A stretch of 9,595 bases of DNA from Propionibacterium sp. (GCA_012514785.1 JAAYZP010000066.1:1-9595), one strand, 5' to 3'. Positions 1 through 6,511 are shown, numbered from the stretch's first letter. Notes: generated by a model not told the origin, from the sequence alone. Made by a program: numbers and translations.

Positions 1-176
1 CCGATCCACTGGCCACCCAGCTCGAGATAGCTGCCGTCCGCGAGGGTGGCGTTCTCGAGTCGACCGCCGACGCGGTCCCGTGCTTCGAGCACGACGACGC
101 TCAGCCCGCGGCTCCGTAGGTCGTCAGCCGCGACCAGGCCAGCGAGGCCAGCACCGATGATGGCGCAGTCGAACAT
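1..176 (-). CDS. Flavin-containing amine oxidase / FAD-dependent oxidoreductase, N-terminal 58 residues (partial)
   Basis: Only the N-terminus is in the window; the gene runs off the left edge. The protein begins MFDCAIIGAGLAGLVAAD, a Rossmann dinucleotide-binding fold with the GxGxxG motif at residues 8-13. It continues with the FAD-ribose acidic residue in VVLEARDRVGGR (Glu31) and then LGGQWIG near residues 53-59. The LEARDRVGGR plus GGQWIG pair is typical of monoamine-oxidase-like flavoenzymes, which oxidise amines to aldehydes or imines using O2. Substrate cannot be told from this fragment; putrescine or other amine oxidases and related desaturase-like enzymes share the fold. The ATG at 176-174 is chosen because an AGGAGG Shine-Dalgarno sits 7 nt upstream and the Rossmann strand starts immediately. 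The gene lies downstream of tRNA-Thr on the same strand and probably has its own promoter. Confidence 0.85.
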   Translation of the reverse strand, partial: MFDCAIIGAGLAGLVAADDLRSRGLSVVVLEARDRVGGRLENATLADGSYLELGGQWI

Positions 177-183
177 GTTCGAT

Positions 184-189
184 CCTCCT
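184..189 (-). promoter_or_regulatory. Strong ribosome binding site for the amine oxidase
   Basis: Read on the minus strand this is AGGAGG, a full anti-SD match, with a 7-nt spacer (ATCGAAC) to the ATG at 176. It fixes the start codon of the amine oxidase gene. Confidence 0.75.
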
Positions 190-201
190 GTCGGCGATGT
201 G

Positions 202-229
202 ATTAAACTTTGCTGCACTCACCCTACAA
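202..229 (-). promoter_or_regulatory. Candidate promoter of the amine oxidase gene
   Basis: On the minus strand a -10-like TTTAAT (207-202) lies 16 bp downstream of a -35-like TTGTAG (229-224), in an AT-rich island within otherwise GC-rich DNA. Transcription would start near 195, giving a leader of about 20 nt that contains the Shine-Dalgarno. A second possible -10, TAGGGT (226-221), has no convincing -35. Short arms CTTTG/CAAAG (208-212 and 227-231) flank the spacer and might bind a regulator, but 5-bp arms are weak evidence. Nothing else is recognisable between 232 and the tRNA end at 323. Confidence 0.35.
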
Positions 230-322
230 AGCGACCTGGTGGCACTGACCTCCGCCCCCGACTTGGAGCGCGAACCGGGCCGTGTGCCGCGCTGGTGGAC
301 TCGGGCGGCAGAGGCGCAACAG

Positions 323-395
323 AGCCGCCCAGGGGAATCGAACCCCTGACCTACGCTTTACGAGAGCGTCGCTCTACCAACTGAGCTAGGGCGGC
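323..395 (-). tRNA. tRNA-Thr, anticodon CGU
   Basis: A 73-nt cloverleaf can be drawn by hand. The acceptor stem GCCGCCC (395-389) pairs fully with GGGCGGC (330-324). The D-arm stem is GCTC/GAGC, the anticodon stem ACGCT/AGCGT, the variable loop AGGTC, and the T-arm AGGGG-TTCGATT-CCCCT. The anticodon loop is CTCGTAA, so the anticodon is CGT (positions 362-360) and the tRNA reads the threonine codon ACG, which is abundant in a GC-rich genome. The discriminator base is U (position 323) and CCA is not encoded. It lies 65 bp downstream of the hydrolase gene on the same strand. No integrated element is visible at its 3' end, although tRNA 3' ends are common attachment sites. Confidence 0.97.
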
Positions 396-408
396 AAGCC
401 AAGAGGAA

Positions 409-414
409 ACTATA
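409..414 (-). promoter_or_regulatory. -10-like box of the tRNA-Thr gene
   Basis: The minus strand reads TATAGT, close to the TATAAT consensus and 13 bp before the mature tRNA 5' end, so transcription would begin around 402 with a short 5' leader. The -35 is poor: TTCGTC at 18-bp spacing is the best match, and a better-looking TTGCGC is only 10 bp away, which is too close. Confidence 0.45.
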
Positions 415-439
415 GCGAACGTGTGCGCAACTGACGAAA

Positions 440-451
440 CCGGCCGGCCGG
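440..451 (-). terminator. GC palindrome just after the hydrolase stop, possible weak terminator
   Basis: Nine bases after the hydrolase stop codon lies the perfect 12-bp palindrome CCGGCCGGCCGG, followed on the transcribed strand by TTTC. As RNA it can fold only as a 4-bp stem with a 4-nt loop, or pair between strands, and the T-run is short. It may end or pause the hydrolase transcript before the tRNA promoter, but it is not a standard intrinsic terminator. Confidence 0.25.
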
Positions 452-460
452 CAACGGGGT

Positions 461-2116
461 TCAGGTACAACGCGCACCCTCCTCGGGCAGGGTGCCGTCG
501 GCGAGATAGCCCCCGACGATCTCCGCCACGCACGGGTTGTTGCCGGTCACGGCGCCGTGGCCCGGGCCGTCGTAGGTCAGCAGCACCGCGGGCTCCAGTT
601 GCGCCGCCATCCGCTCCGCCTGCTCGTAGGGCGTGGCGGAGTCGCCGGTGGTGCCCACCACCAGGATCGGGTCCGCGCCCTCGGCCGTGAGCCGGTACGG
701 CGGCGCCGGCTCTGCCGTCCACGTCTCGCACACGTAGCTGATCCCCATGTGCCGGCCCAGCATCGGGGCGCGCGCAAAACCGTCCTCCGCCAGCTCGGGG
801 ACGACGTCGACGCCGAGGTCGGGCCAGTCGACGCAGTGCATCGCCGGGAACGCGTAGGCGAGCGTGTCGTAGGCCCCGCCCCCGCGGCCGTTGAGCTGGT
901 CGGCCGCGTTCAGCAGCGTCGCGCCCTCGCCGCGCATCGCCTCCTGGATGGTCATCGCGAGCGCGCGGTAGACGCTCTCGTCGCCGTAGAGGAACATCGC
1001 GATGCCGGTGGCCGCGTGGGTCTGGGTGAGCATCCGGTCGCCCACGGCGAGCGGGCTGGCGTCGAGGCTGCCGATCCAGTCGCTGATCTCCTGCTGGAGG
1101 TCCGCCGACGGCTGGCCGGTCAGCACGCACACGTCCTGCTCCTCGCACCAGTCGGCCCAGTTCGCGAAGGCGCGCTCGAAACCCTCGATCTGGTAGATGG
1201 AGTCCTCGTCGGTGATCTCGACGGCGCCGTCGAGCACCAGCCGGCCCGAGGTGTCGGGGAAGAGCTCGGCGTACATCGCGCCGATGTAGGTGCCGTACGA
1301 GACGCCGAAGAAGTTGAATTCGTCGGCGCCCAGCAGGTGCCGCAGCAGGTCCATGTCGCGGGCCACCTCCACCGAGGAGATGTGGTCGAGCAGCTCGCCG
1401 GAGCTGTCGCGGCACTGCTGGGCGAAGTCGCGGAAGCCGTCCTGGAGCGCCTGGTCCTCGGCGTCGTCGTCGGGGGTGGCGTCGAGGTCCATGAGCGCGT
1501 CGGTCTGCTCCAGGGTGCCGCAGACGACGTGGGTGGAGGCGCCGGTGCCGCGGGGGTCCCAGCCGACGATGTCGAAACCCGGCCAGTGGTCGGCCGGGAA
1601 CGACGCCGCGAAATCGGAGCCGCCCGCCCCCGGACCACCGGGGTTCACGAAGAGCGGGCCGTTGGTGGCGTCGGCGCTGGGGTTCATCAGGAGCGCGAGC
1701 TCGACGGCGGCCCGGGACGGGTCCTCCCAGTCGAGGGGGGCGAGCACCCTCGCACAGAGGAACGTCTCCCCACAAGCTTTCCAGTCGACGCCCTGTTCGG
1801 CGTACGCGCGCAGGTCCGCGAGCGGTTCGGCGAACTCCACCTGGGGCTCGCCGGCGGGCTCGTGGGCGAGCTGGCGGTCGGGATTCAGCGTCTCGTCGAC
1901 GTCGAACCGGTCGATGTCCGACAGCGGCCGCGCCAGCTCGCCGGGGAGCCGTTCGCCGTCGGCGACCTCCCGGGGCCCCTCGCTGGTTGGGGCGACGGTC
2001 GGCTCCTGGTCGGGGGGTGCTCCCCCGCCGACCATGCCGAACAGGAACAACGAGGCGACCAGCGCTACGCACAGAAAGCCGATGACGATCTGGGTCAGCC
2101 GCAAGCCTCTATCCAT
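461..2116 (-). CDS. Membrane-anchored alpha/beta hydrolase, tripeptidyl-aminopeptidase type (551 aa)
   Basis: This is a serine exopeptidase-like alpha/beta hydrolase of the S33 / TAP group. Residues about 9-29 form one hydrophobic segment with no lipobox cysteine in the right place, so it reads as an uncleaved signal anchor or a signal peptide. A Pro/acidic linker follows (about 30-95), placing the catalytic domain outside the membrane. The oxyanion region FVNPGGPGAGGS is near 156-167 and WDPRGTGAS near 186-194. The nucleophile elbow is GVSYG with Ser273. The C-terminal TAP-like domain carries the acid in GTTGDSATP (Asp492) and the histidine in DGPGHGAV (His520), so the triad is complete. Streptomyces tripeptidyl aminopeptidases and mycobacterial Hip1/CaeA-type proteases are known relatives; the real substrate is unknown. 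The gene starts 26 bp after the DoxX-like gene, so the two are probably co-transcribed. The SD is weak (AAGG in the gap). Confidence 0.88.
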   Translation of the reverse strand: MDRGLRLTQIVIGFLCVALVASLFLFGMVGGGAPPDQEPTVAPTSEGPREVADGERLPGELARPLSDIDRFDVDETLNPDRQLAHEPAGEPQVEFAEPLADLRAYAEQGVDWKACGETFLCARVLAPLDWEDPSRAAVELALLMNPSADATNGPLFVNPGGPGAGGSDFAASFPADHWPGFDIVGWDPRGTGASTHVVCGTLEQTDALMDLDATPDDDAEDQALQDGFRDFAQQCRDSSGELLDHISSVEVARDMDLLRHLLGADEFNFFGVSYGTYIGAMYAELFPDTSGRLVLDGAVEITDEDSIYQIEGFERAFANWADWCEEQDVCVLTGQPSADLQQEISDWIGSLDASPLAVGDRMLTQTHAATGIAMFLYGDESVYRALAMTIQEAMRGEGATLLNAADQLNGRGGGAYDTLAYAFPAMHCVDWPDLGVDVVPELAEDGFARAPMLGRHMGISYVCETWTAEPAPPYRLTAEGADPILVVGTTGDSATPYEQAERMAAQLEPAVLLTYDGPGHGAVTGNNPCVAEIVGGYLADGTLPEEGARCT

Positions 2117-2142
2117 GCCGCAACCTTAGTCGCCGATGGGAA

Positions 2143-3330
2143 CTAGTCGTTGCGCGCGGCCTTCGACTCCTCGCGGGCTCCGCGGATCGCGCCGTCGATG
2201 CTCCAACCGCCGCCGCCGAACGCCACGAGGATGAGCGCCACGGCCGCCGTCAGCAGCGTGCGGTCGCCGAGGAACCCCTCCATGTTGTCCATGAAGATGC
2301 TGAAGGCGCCCCACCGGATCGTCGCCAAGGACGCGATCGAGATGGCCAGCAGCAGCACGCCGACGATGCGGACGCCCAGGCCGATGACAAGGAGGAAGGC
2401 ACTGGCGATCAGCACCGACCCGAGGATCCAGGCCGTGATCCGCGGCTCGGGGATGACCGTGGTGGCGAGGAAGGCCTCGCTCGCGTCGATGTCCTGCAGC
2501 ACCTGGAAGCCCAGCACCCCGATGAGTGCGGCGGTGATCAGGCGGAGGACGAAGAGGGAGAAGGCGCCGAAGAAGCGGTCGCTCTGGCGCTTGACGGGTT
2601 TGGTGATGACGCGCACGTCGTTGGCGTCCGAGCCGGGGACCACGCCGAGGCGTGCGTCGCGGGCGTCGCGCTGCTCCTGGAGGCGAGCGAGGCGCTCCTC
2701 CTCCGCGGCCTGCTCGCGTTCCAGCGGCGACTGGTCGATGACGCGGGTCTCGTCCCCCGAGGGCAGGTCCTGCCGGTAGAGGCCGCCCATCGCCGCGGCA
2801 GGTGCGGCCCCGACTGCGGCGTGCTCGACGGTCGCGTCCGGGTCCTCCTCGGGCGCGGCCTGCTGTTCGGCTTCGACCGCAGGGGCGTCGTCGGCCGTCG
2901 GCGCGAACTCGGGCGCCGTCTCGTCGACGGCTGCTGCATGCTGCGTGGTGGCGTCCGGATCGTCCTCGACGACAGGATCGGCGTCGGGCTCGTACTCGAC
3001 GACAGGATCGGCGTCGGGCTCGTGATCGACGACCGGGTCCGGCGCCGGCTCCCAGTCCGGCTCAGCGGCGCGTTCGGGCGCCGGGCCGGGCTCGTCGTAT
3101 ACCTCGGGCTCCCGCTCCTCCGCGAAGTCCGGCTCGGGTTCCAGCTCGGGCTCGGGTGCCGGCGGCTGGTAGTCCATAGCGGCGGCGGGCGTGGGGACGG
3201 GAACGGCCTGTTCCTCCGAGTAGTCATCCCACTCGGAGGGCGTGACCTCGACACCGTAGTCGGTGTCGGCGTCCCATTCCTCGCGGGGAGTCCCCTCCTT
3301 GACCCAGTCGTTGGAGTCGTTGGTCGACAT
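2143..3330 (-). CDS. DoxX-like membrane protein with long acidic disordered N-terminus (395 aa)
   Basis: The protein has three parts. Residues 1 to about 200 are rich in Asp, Glu, Pro and Ala, have no predicted fold, and contain three 10-residue repeats of the type DPVVxxEPDA (98-127) plus two copies of a DPDATxxHAA motif (about 125-133 and 164-172). Residues 202-228 are charged and helical, possibly a short coiled coil. The C-terminus has four hydrophobic helices (about 253-277, 298-319, 321-341 and 357-373), the layout of the DoxX/DoxD-like family, whose cellular role is poorly defined. The acidic part should be cytoplasmic. The ATG at 3330 is preferred: it has a GAGG SD 5 nt upstream, and the in-frame extension to 3375 (starting GTG) would add 15 residues unlike a normal N-terminus and run through a likely regulatory inverted repeat. 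An in-frame ATG at 3360 is also possible. Confidence 0.75.
   Translation of the reverse strand: MSTNDSNDWVKEGTPREEWDADTDYGVEVTPSEWDDYSEEQAVPVPTPAAAMDYQPPAPEPELEPEPDFAEEREPEVYDEPGPAPERAAEPDWEPAPDPVVDHEPDADPVVEYEPDADPVVEDDPDATTQHAAAVDETAPEFAPTADDAPAVEAEQQAAPEEDPDATVEHAAVGAAPAAAMGGLYRQDLPSGDETRVIDQSPLEREQAAEEERLARLQEQRDARDARLGVVPGSDANDVRVITKPVKRQSDRFFGAFSLFVLRLITAALIGVLGFQVLQDIDASEAFLATTVIPEPRITAWILGSVLIASAFLLVIGLGVRIVGVLLLAISIASLATIRWGAFSIFMDNMEGFLGDRTLLTAAVALILVAFGGGGWSIDGAIRGAREESKAARND
2950..3039 (-). repeat. Three tandem 30-bp repeats inside the DoxX-like gene
   Basis: Units lie at 3010-3039, 2980-3009 and 2950-2979 and encode DPVVDHEPDA, DPVVEYEPDA and DPVVEDDPDA. Adjacent units differ at only three or four of 30 bases, so the array looks recently duplicated rather than just compositionally biased. 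The 30-bp length keeps frame, so copy number can change without breaking the gene. Confidence 0.9.
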
Positions 3331-3347
3331 GCAGACCTCGCTAGCTA

Positions 3348-3368
3348 GACAATCTTCCATCCATTGTC
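3348..3368. promoter_or_regulatory. Inverted repeat GACAAT-N9-ATTGTC upstream of the DoxX-like gene
   Basis: There are perfect 6-bp arms (3348-3353 and 3363-3368) separated by 9 bp, 18-38 bp upstream of the chosen ATG. The adjacent sequence 3341-3348 is the palindrome CTAGCTAG. The arms are AT-rich for this genome and the position suits an operator or a 5'-leader hairpin. No clear -35/-10 pair is visible in the 78-bp gap, so the gene may also be read through from holB. Confidence 0.35.
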
Positions 3369-3372
3369 GCAG

Positions 3373-3386
3373 CACGGCGGGCCGTG
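3373..3386 (-). terminator. Small hairpin after holB, possible weak terminator
   Basis: A CACGG / CCGTG stem (5 bp) with a 4-nt loop lies 22 bases beyond the holB stop codon on the transcribed strand. There is no T-tract behind it, so intrinsic termination is doubtful; it could be a pause site or chance in GC-rich DNA. Confidence 0.2.
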
Positions 3387-3408
3387 ACGGGCTGGGACAC
3401 GCGCGGAA

Positions 3409-4548
3409 TCAGGCGGTCGAGACCCCTACCAGCAGCGACTCGAACGCCATCAGCGGCGAGACGTTGCCCTCCAGTTTCGTGCGGGTGTCGAGGATCAGGT
3501 CGATCGCGCGCACGGTCTGTTCCGGGGTCTTCGCGCGGGCCAGCGGCTCGATGACGTCGATGACGTCGGCGTTGATCGGCGGCGTGCCGGGCGCGGTCTG
3601 CAGGGCCAGCACGTCGCGGTAGAAGGACGTGAGCTCGGTGAGCGTGTAGTCCAGCGAGTCGCGCACCATGCGCTTGTGGCGGGTCTTCTGCTCGTCCTCG
3701 AGCTCGCGGATCACCGCCTGCGCGTGGCGGGGCTTGGTGCCGCGGCCGCCAACACCCAGCGACTCCTGCAGAGTCGCCATCTCCTTCGCATCGAGTCCGG
3801 CGCAGATCTCGTCGGCGGCGGCGGTGGCAGCGTCGACGATGTTCTTCGCGGCCACGAGGCAGTCGGTCAGCGAGCGCAGCTTCCCGGGCAGCGTCAGGAT
3901 CTCGCCCCGCCGGATGCGCACGTCCTCCGAGCGGCCCATCGCCCGGGCCCGCCCGACGTGGCCCTGGGCTGCGCGCGCCGCGTGGGCCGCGAGCGCCGGC
4001 GGGATACCGTCGCGCTCCACCAGCAGCTGCGCGACGGCCGCGTCGCTGGGCGTCGCCAGCTTCGTGACGCGGCAGCGGGAGCGGACGGTGACGATGACGT
4101 CGTCGGGGCTCGGCGCGCACAGCAGCCAGACGGTGCGGGGCGCGGGCTCCTCGAGCCCCTTGAGCAGCGCGTCGGCGCCGCGCTCGGTGACGCGATCCGC
4201 GTCCTCGACGACGACGATCTGGTAGCGGCCCTGCACCGGCGCGATGCTCGCGCGGCTGACGAGGTCGCGAACCTCCTTCACGCCGATGGAGAGCTGCTCG
4301 GTGCGCAGCAGGGTGACGTCGGGGTGGGCCCCGCTCAGCGCGGTGCGGCACTGCTCGCAGGCACCGCAGCCGCCGGTGGGGCACTGCAGCGCCGCGGCGA
4401 AGGCGCGGGCCGCGTTGGACCGTCCGCTGCCGGGCGGCCCGACGAACAGCCAGGCGTGTGTCATCGCGTGCCGCTCCCCGTCGACGGCGCGCCGCAGGGC
4501 CTCGATCACCCGTTCCTGACCGATCAGTTCACCGAAGACGTCCGCCAT
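3409..4548 (-). CDS. holB: DNA polymerase III subunit delta' (clamp-loader subunit, 379 aa)
   Basis: Delta' is a fixed part of the clamp loader that opens the beta sliding clamp and sets it on primed DNA. The N-terminal AAA+ domain shows a P-loop-like GPPGSGRS (37-44), the four zinc-binding cysteines C56, C61, C64 and C67, a Walker-B-like VVVEDAD (112-118), LLKGLEEP (128-135) and the conserved SRC motif at 157-159, which supplies the arginine finger to the neighbouring subunit. The P-loop lysine is Arg43, consistent with delta' being a non-ATPase stator in studied bacteria. The C-terminal half is helical and less conserved, as is usual for actinobacterial delta'. The ATG at 4548 begins 4 bp after the tmk stop, and its AGGA SD overlaps the end of tmk, so translation is likely coupled. 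The tmk-holB pairing is common in bacteria. Confidence 0.95.
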   Translation of the reverse strand: MADVFGELIGQERVIEALRRAVDGERHAMTHAWLFVGPPGSGRSNAARAFAAALQCPTGGCGACEQCRTALSGAHPDVTLLRTEQLSIGVKEVRDLVSRASIAPVQGRYQIVVVEDADRVTERGADALLKGLEEPAPRTVWLLCAPSPDDVIVTVRSRCRVTKLATPSDAAVAQLLVERDGIPPALAAHAARAAQGHVGRARAMGRSEDVRIRRGEILTLPGKLRSLTDCLVAAKNIVDAATAAADEICAGLDAKEMATLQESLGVGGRGTKPRHAQAVIRELEDEQKTRHKRMVRDSLDYTLTELTSFYRDVLALQTAPGTPPINADVIDVIEPLARAKTPEQTVRAIDLILDTRTKLEGNVSPLMAFESLLVGVSTA

Positions 4549-4552
4549 GGCT

Positions 4553-5167
4553 TCATCCTGCCAGTCGCGCGTCGACGGCCGCAGCGACGGCGTCGGCGAT
4601 CGCGCGTCGGCTGTCGCGGGCGTGCAGCACGAGGTACTCCTCGGGACGCTCGGCGGCGAGGTCGAGGAAGTGCTGTCGCGCTCGACGGTGCAGCGCCACG
4701 CCCGCCGATTCGAGCCGGTCGCGCACCTTCAGCCGCTCGACGGCGACGGCGGGGTCGGCGTCGAGCAGGATGGTCAGGTGGGGGCGCAGGCCGCCGACGG
4801 CCCACCAGGCGATCTCGCCCACCTCGGCGATGTCCAGCGCCCGCCCGGCCCCCTGGTAGGCGATCATCGAATCGACGTAGCGGTCGGAGACCACCACCTC
4901 GCCGCGCTCCAGCGCCGGCCGGATGAGTTCGTGGACGTGTTGGGCCTTGTCGGCCGCGTACATGAGGGCCTCCGCGCGGGAGTCGACGTCCCCGCTGTCG
5001 GGATCCAGGATGAGGCGACGCAGCTCGGCGCCGATGGCGGTGCCGCCGGGCTGGCGGGTGACGACGTGCGGGACGCCGCGCGCGGAGAGGTGCTGGGTGA
5101 GTCTGCGCACCTGGGTGGACTTGCCGACGGAGTCGCCGCCCTCGAACACGACGAACAGGCCGCTCAC
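4553..5167 (-). CDS. tmk: Thymidylate kinase (dTMP kinase, 204 aa)
   Basis: The enzyme phosphorylates dTMP to dTDP with ATP, an essential step to dTTP. The P-loop is GGDSVGKST (10-18). The dTMP-binding strand reads TRQPGGT (37-43), where most bacterial enzymes have REPGGT. The DR(Y/H) motif is SDRYVDS (D95, R96) followed by AYQG, and the LID region is RDRLE (149-153). Length fits the family at 200-215 aa. The start is GTG at 5167, because the protein begins right at the first beta strand (GLFVVFEGGD). Its GTGA overlaps the TGA stop of the upstream gene by 4 bp, a classic coupled junction. The same frame stays open far upstream, but that part is an Arg/Pro-rich shadow of the neighbouring gene, not a fusion. 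In the LID segment ALHRR replaces the usual FHxR, a mild variation. Confidence 0.95.
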   Translation of the reverse strand: MSGLFVVFEGGDSVGKSTQVRRLTQHLSARGVPHVVTRQPGGTAIGAELRRLILDPDSGDVDSRAEALMYAADKAQHVHELIRPALERGEVVVSDRYVDSMIAYQGAGRALDIAEVGEIAWWAVGGLRPHLTILLDADPAVAVERLKVRDRLESAGVALHRRARQHFLDLAAERPEEYLVLHARDSRRAIADAVAAAVDARLAG

Positions 5168-6486
5168 TTCAGCTTCTTCCTCATCTTCTTCAACGACTTG
5201 CGCACCCGCGCGACGCGGTCGGGCCACTCCTCGATGAAGCGGCTGCGGGAACGGCCGACGTTCCACTTGGCGTTCTCCATGTCGCGCCCGAGCTCGAACG
5301 CCTCCTGTGCGGTGAGGCCCACCAGCTCGATGTCGTCGGGTACGGCCACGGAGGTGCGCAGGTCCTCCAGGATCTGCGTGAGCTCCTTGCGGGCCTTGCG
5401 CAGCGGCTTGTGGAACAGCGGCGCCAGGATGGCGCTGGCGGCGTCGAGCTGCTCGGCGGAGCGCAGCGCCGCAGCCCAGGCGTCGTCGCTGCTGTGCTGG
5501 TCGAGCGCGCGGCAGCGGTCGAAGAGGATGAGCAGCGCCTGTTCGACGCGGCCGAACAGCACCGTGCGCGCGTCGTCGCTGCCGAGGTCGCCGAGCTTCG
5601 GCGCCCGGACCACGCCGACGAGGGAGTCCACCACGCGCAGCAGGATCGGCTCGCGGTCGTCCTCGTCCGCGGACGGCAGCGACTTCACGTCGTTCTCGAA
5701 CGCCTCGCGCCAGCTCGGCTCCAACACCGGGGACAGCCCACGCAGGTCGCGCAGGACCCCGTTCAGCTCCTCGCGGGTGAGCCGCGGCTCGTCGCTCAGC
5801 TCGCTCAGGAGCAGGCGGTGGAGGTGCATCAGGAAGATCTCGGAGACGAACTCCTCCAGCGTCATGTCCTCGTGGATGCCCGAGGGTTCGCGGAAGCTGG
5901 TGAGCCCGGTGGCGGGCGGCCCGATGCGCTGCTGCAGGGTCGGGAGGCGCTCTAGGGGCGCGGCGTCGATGGCGGCCATGGCCGAGTGGATGAAGTCGCG
6001 CTGGTAGCCGTCGAGCGGGACCAGCGGCTGCATCGCGATCTCGCGGGTGGTGGAGCGCACCTCGCCGTCGCGGATGATGGTGACCACGTCGTCGCGGATC
6101 TCGACGACGTCGCCCCCGCTGCCCCGCAGGGTGTACTCGTGGCGGTCGCATTCCATGGTGGCGAACGGCGCGATCGGGGCCTGGCGGAGGAACAGTTGCA
6201 GCCGGCGCCGCACGTCCTCCGGGAGGTCGCCGGAGTCGTCGAGGTCGTAGGTGCTCTCGTTCGGCAGGCCGGGCCAGGTGGGTGAGGCCACGTACCATTC
6301 GCCCTCGCCGTCGCGGCGGCGGTGCGCGACGGTGATGCCCGCGCGCAGGAGCCGGCATTCCTCGGAGTCGAGCACCGTCACGTCGATCTGGTAACTGCCC
6401 GCAGGGTGCGCGACGATGCGCTCGATCCCGACGGTCTCGGAGATCAGCGGGGGTGGCCCCGCGTCCACCGGGACGCGGAACCACAT
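5164..6486 (-). CDS. Divergent CYTH/CHAD-like protein (440 aa), function unknown
   Basis: The assignment is by eye and tentative. Residues about 15-165 resemble a CYTH (triphosphate tunnel) domain: LLRAGITVAHRRRDGEGEWY matches the usual LLRAGITLRRR...GEW block, and RDDVVTIIRDG with REIAMQPL matches the DD.V...REIEVEL end. Key residues are missing: there is no ExExK at the N-terminus, and the basic residue after GEW is lost (WYVASP). Residues about 205-420 are helical and resemble a CHAD domain, with FHKPLRKARKEL as the best block, but the His/Arg pattern of the first CHAD helix is absent. The C-terminus is basic (RKSLKKMRKKLK). CYTH enzymes act on triphosphates and CHAD domains bind polyphosphate; this protein is probably not catalytic. 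The start is uncertain: ATG at 6486, or TTG at 6507 only 4 bp after the topA stop. The SD is weak for both. Its stop overlaps the tmk start. Confidence 0.6.
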   Translation of the reverse strand: MWFRVPVDAGPPPLISETVGIERIVAHPAGSYQIDVTVLDSEECRLLRAGITVAHRRRDGEGEWYVASPTWPGLPNESTYDLDDSGDLPEDVRRRLQLFLRQAPIAPFATMECDRHEYTLRGSGGDVVEIRDDVVTIIRDGEVRSTTREIAMQPLVPLDGYQRDFIHSAMAAIDAAPLERLPTLQQRIGPPATGLTSFREPSGIHEDMTLEEFVSEIFLMHLHRLLLSELSDEPRLTREELNGVLRDLRGLSPVLEPSWREAFENDVKSLPSADEDDREPILLRVVDSLVGVVRAPKLGDLGSDDARTVLFGRVEQALLILFDRCRALDQHSSDDAWAAALRSAEQLDAASAILAPLFHKPLRKARKELTQILEDLRTSVAVPDDIELVGLTAQEAFELGRDMENAKWNVGRSRSRFIEEWPDRVARVRKSLKKMRKKLK

Positions 6487-6511
6487 CGCCTGCTGCTGCG
6501 CCTGCAACGCC

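Noticed and set aside
285..309. Possible remnant of a second tRNA (GCCGCCC followed by AG) after tRNA-Thr
   Set aside because: Similarity stops after about ten bases; no D-arm, anticodon arm or T-arm can be drawn.
351..2072. Long minus-strand open frame (573 aa) over the hydrolase and into the tRNA
   Set aside because: It is an Arg/Pro-rich alternate frame of the hydrolase gene; the hydrolase frame has the full catalytic triad.
557..2146. Long plus-strand open frame (529 aa) opposite the hydrolase, and similar ones at 3676-4926 and 6416-8071
   Set aside because: They are antisense to genes with clear motifs, have Arg/Val/Gly-rich low-complexity products, and show no recognisable domain. High GC makes such frames common.
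2950..3039. Direct repeats considered as a CRISPR array
   Set aside because: The units are contiguous with no spacers and lie in frame inside a coding region.
3341..3364. Tiny upstream ORF (ATG to TAG, 7 codons, MDGRLSS) in the leader of the DoxX-like gene
   Set aside because: It has no Shine-Dalgarno of its own and no sign of an attenuator; probably chance.
4417..4440. P-loop Lys to Arg change in holB as a defect
   Set aside because: Delta' subunits do not need to hydrolyse ATP, and an Arg here is, to my knowledge, usual in actinobacterial delta'; the SRC motif and zinc cysteines are intact.
5168..6484. Upstream in-frame extension of tmk that would make a 643-aa fusion protein
   Set aside because: The extension is an Arg/Pro/Ala-rich shadow of the CYTH/CHAD-like gene. 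The thymidylate kinase fold starts right at the GTG at 5167 and family length fits that start.
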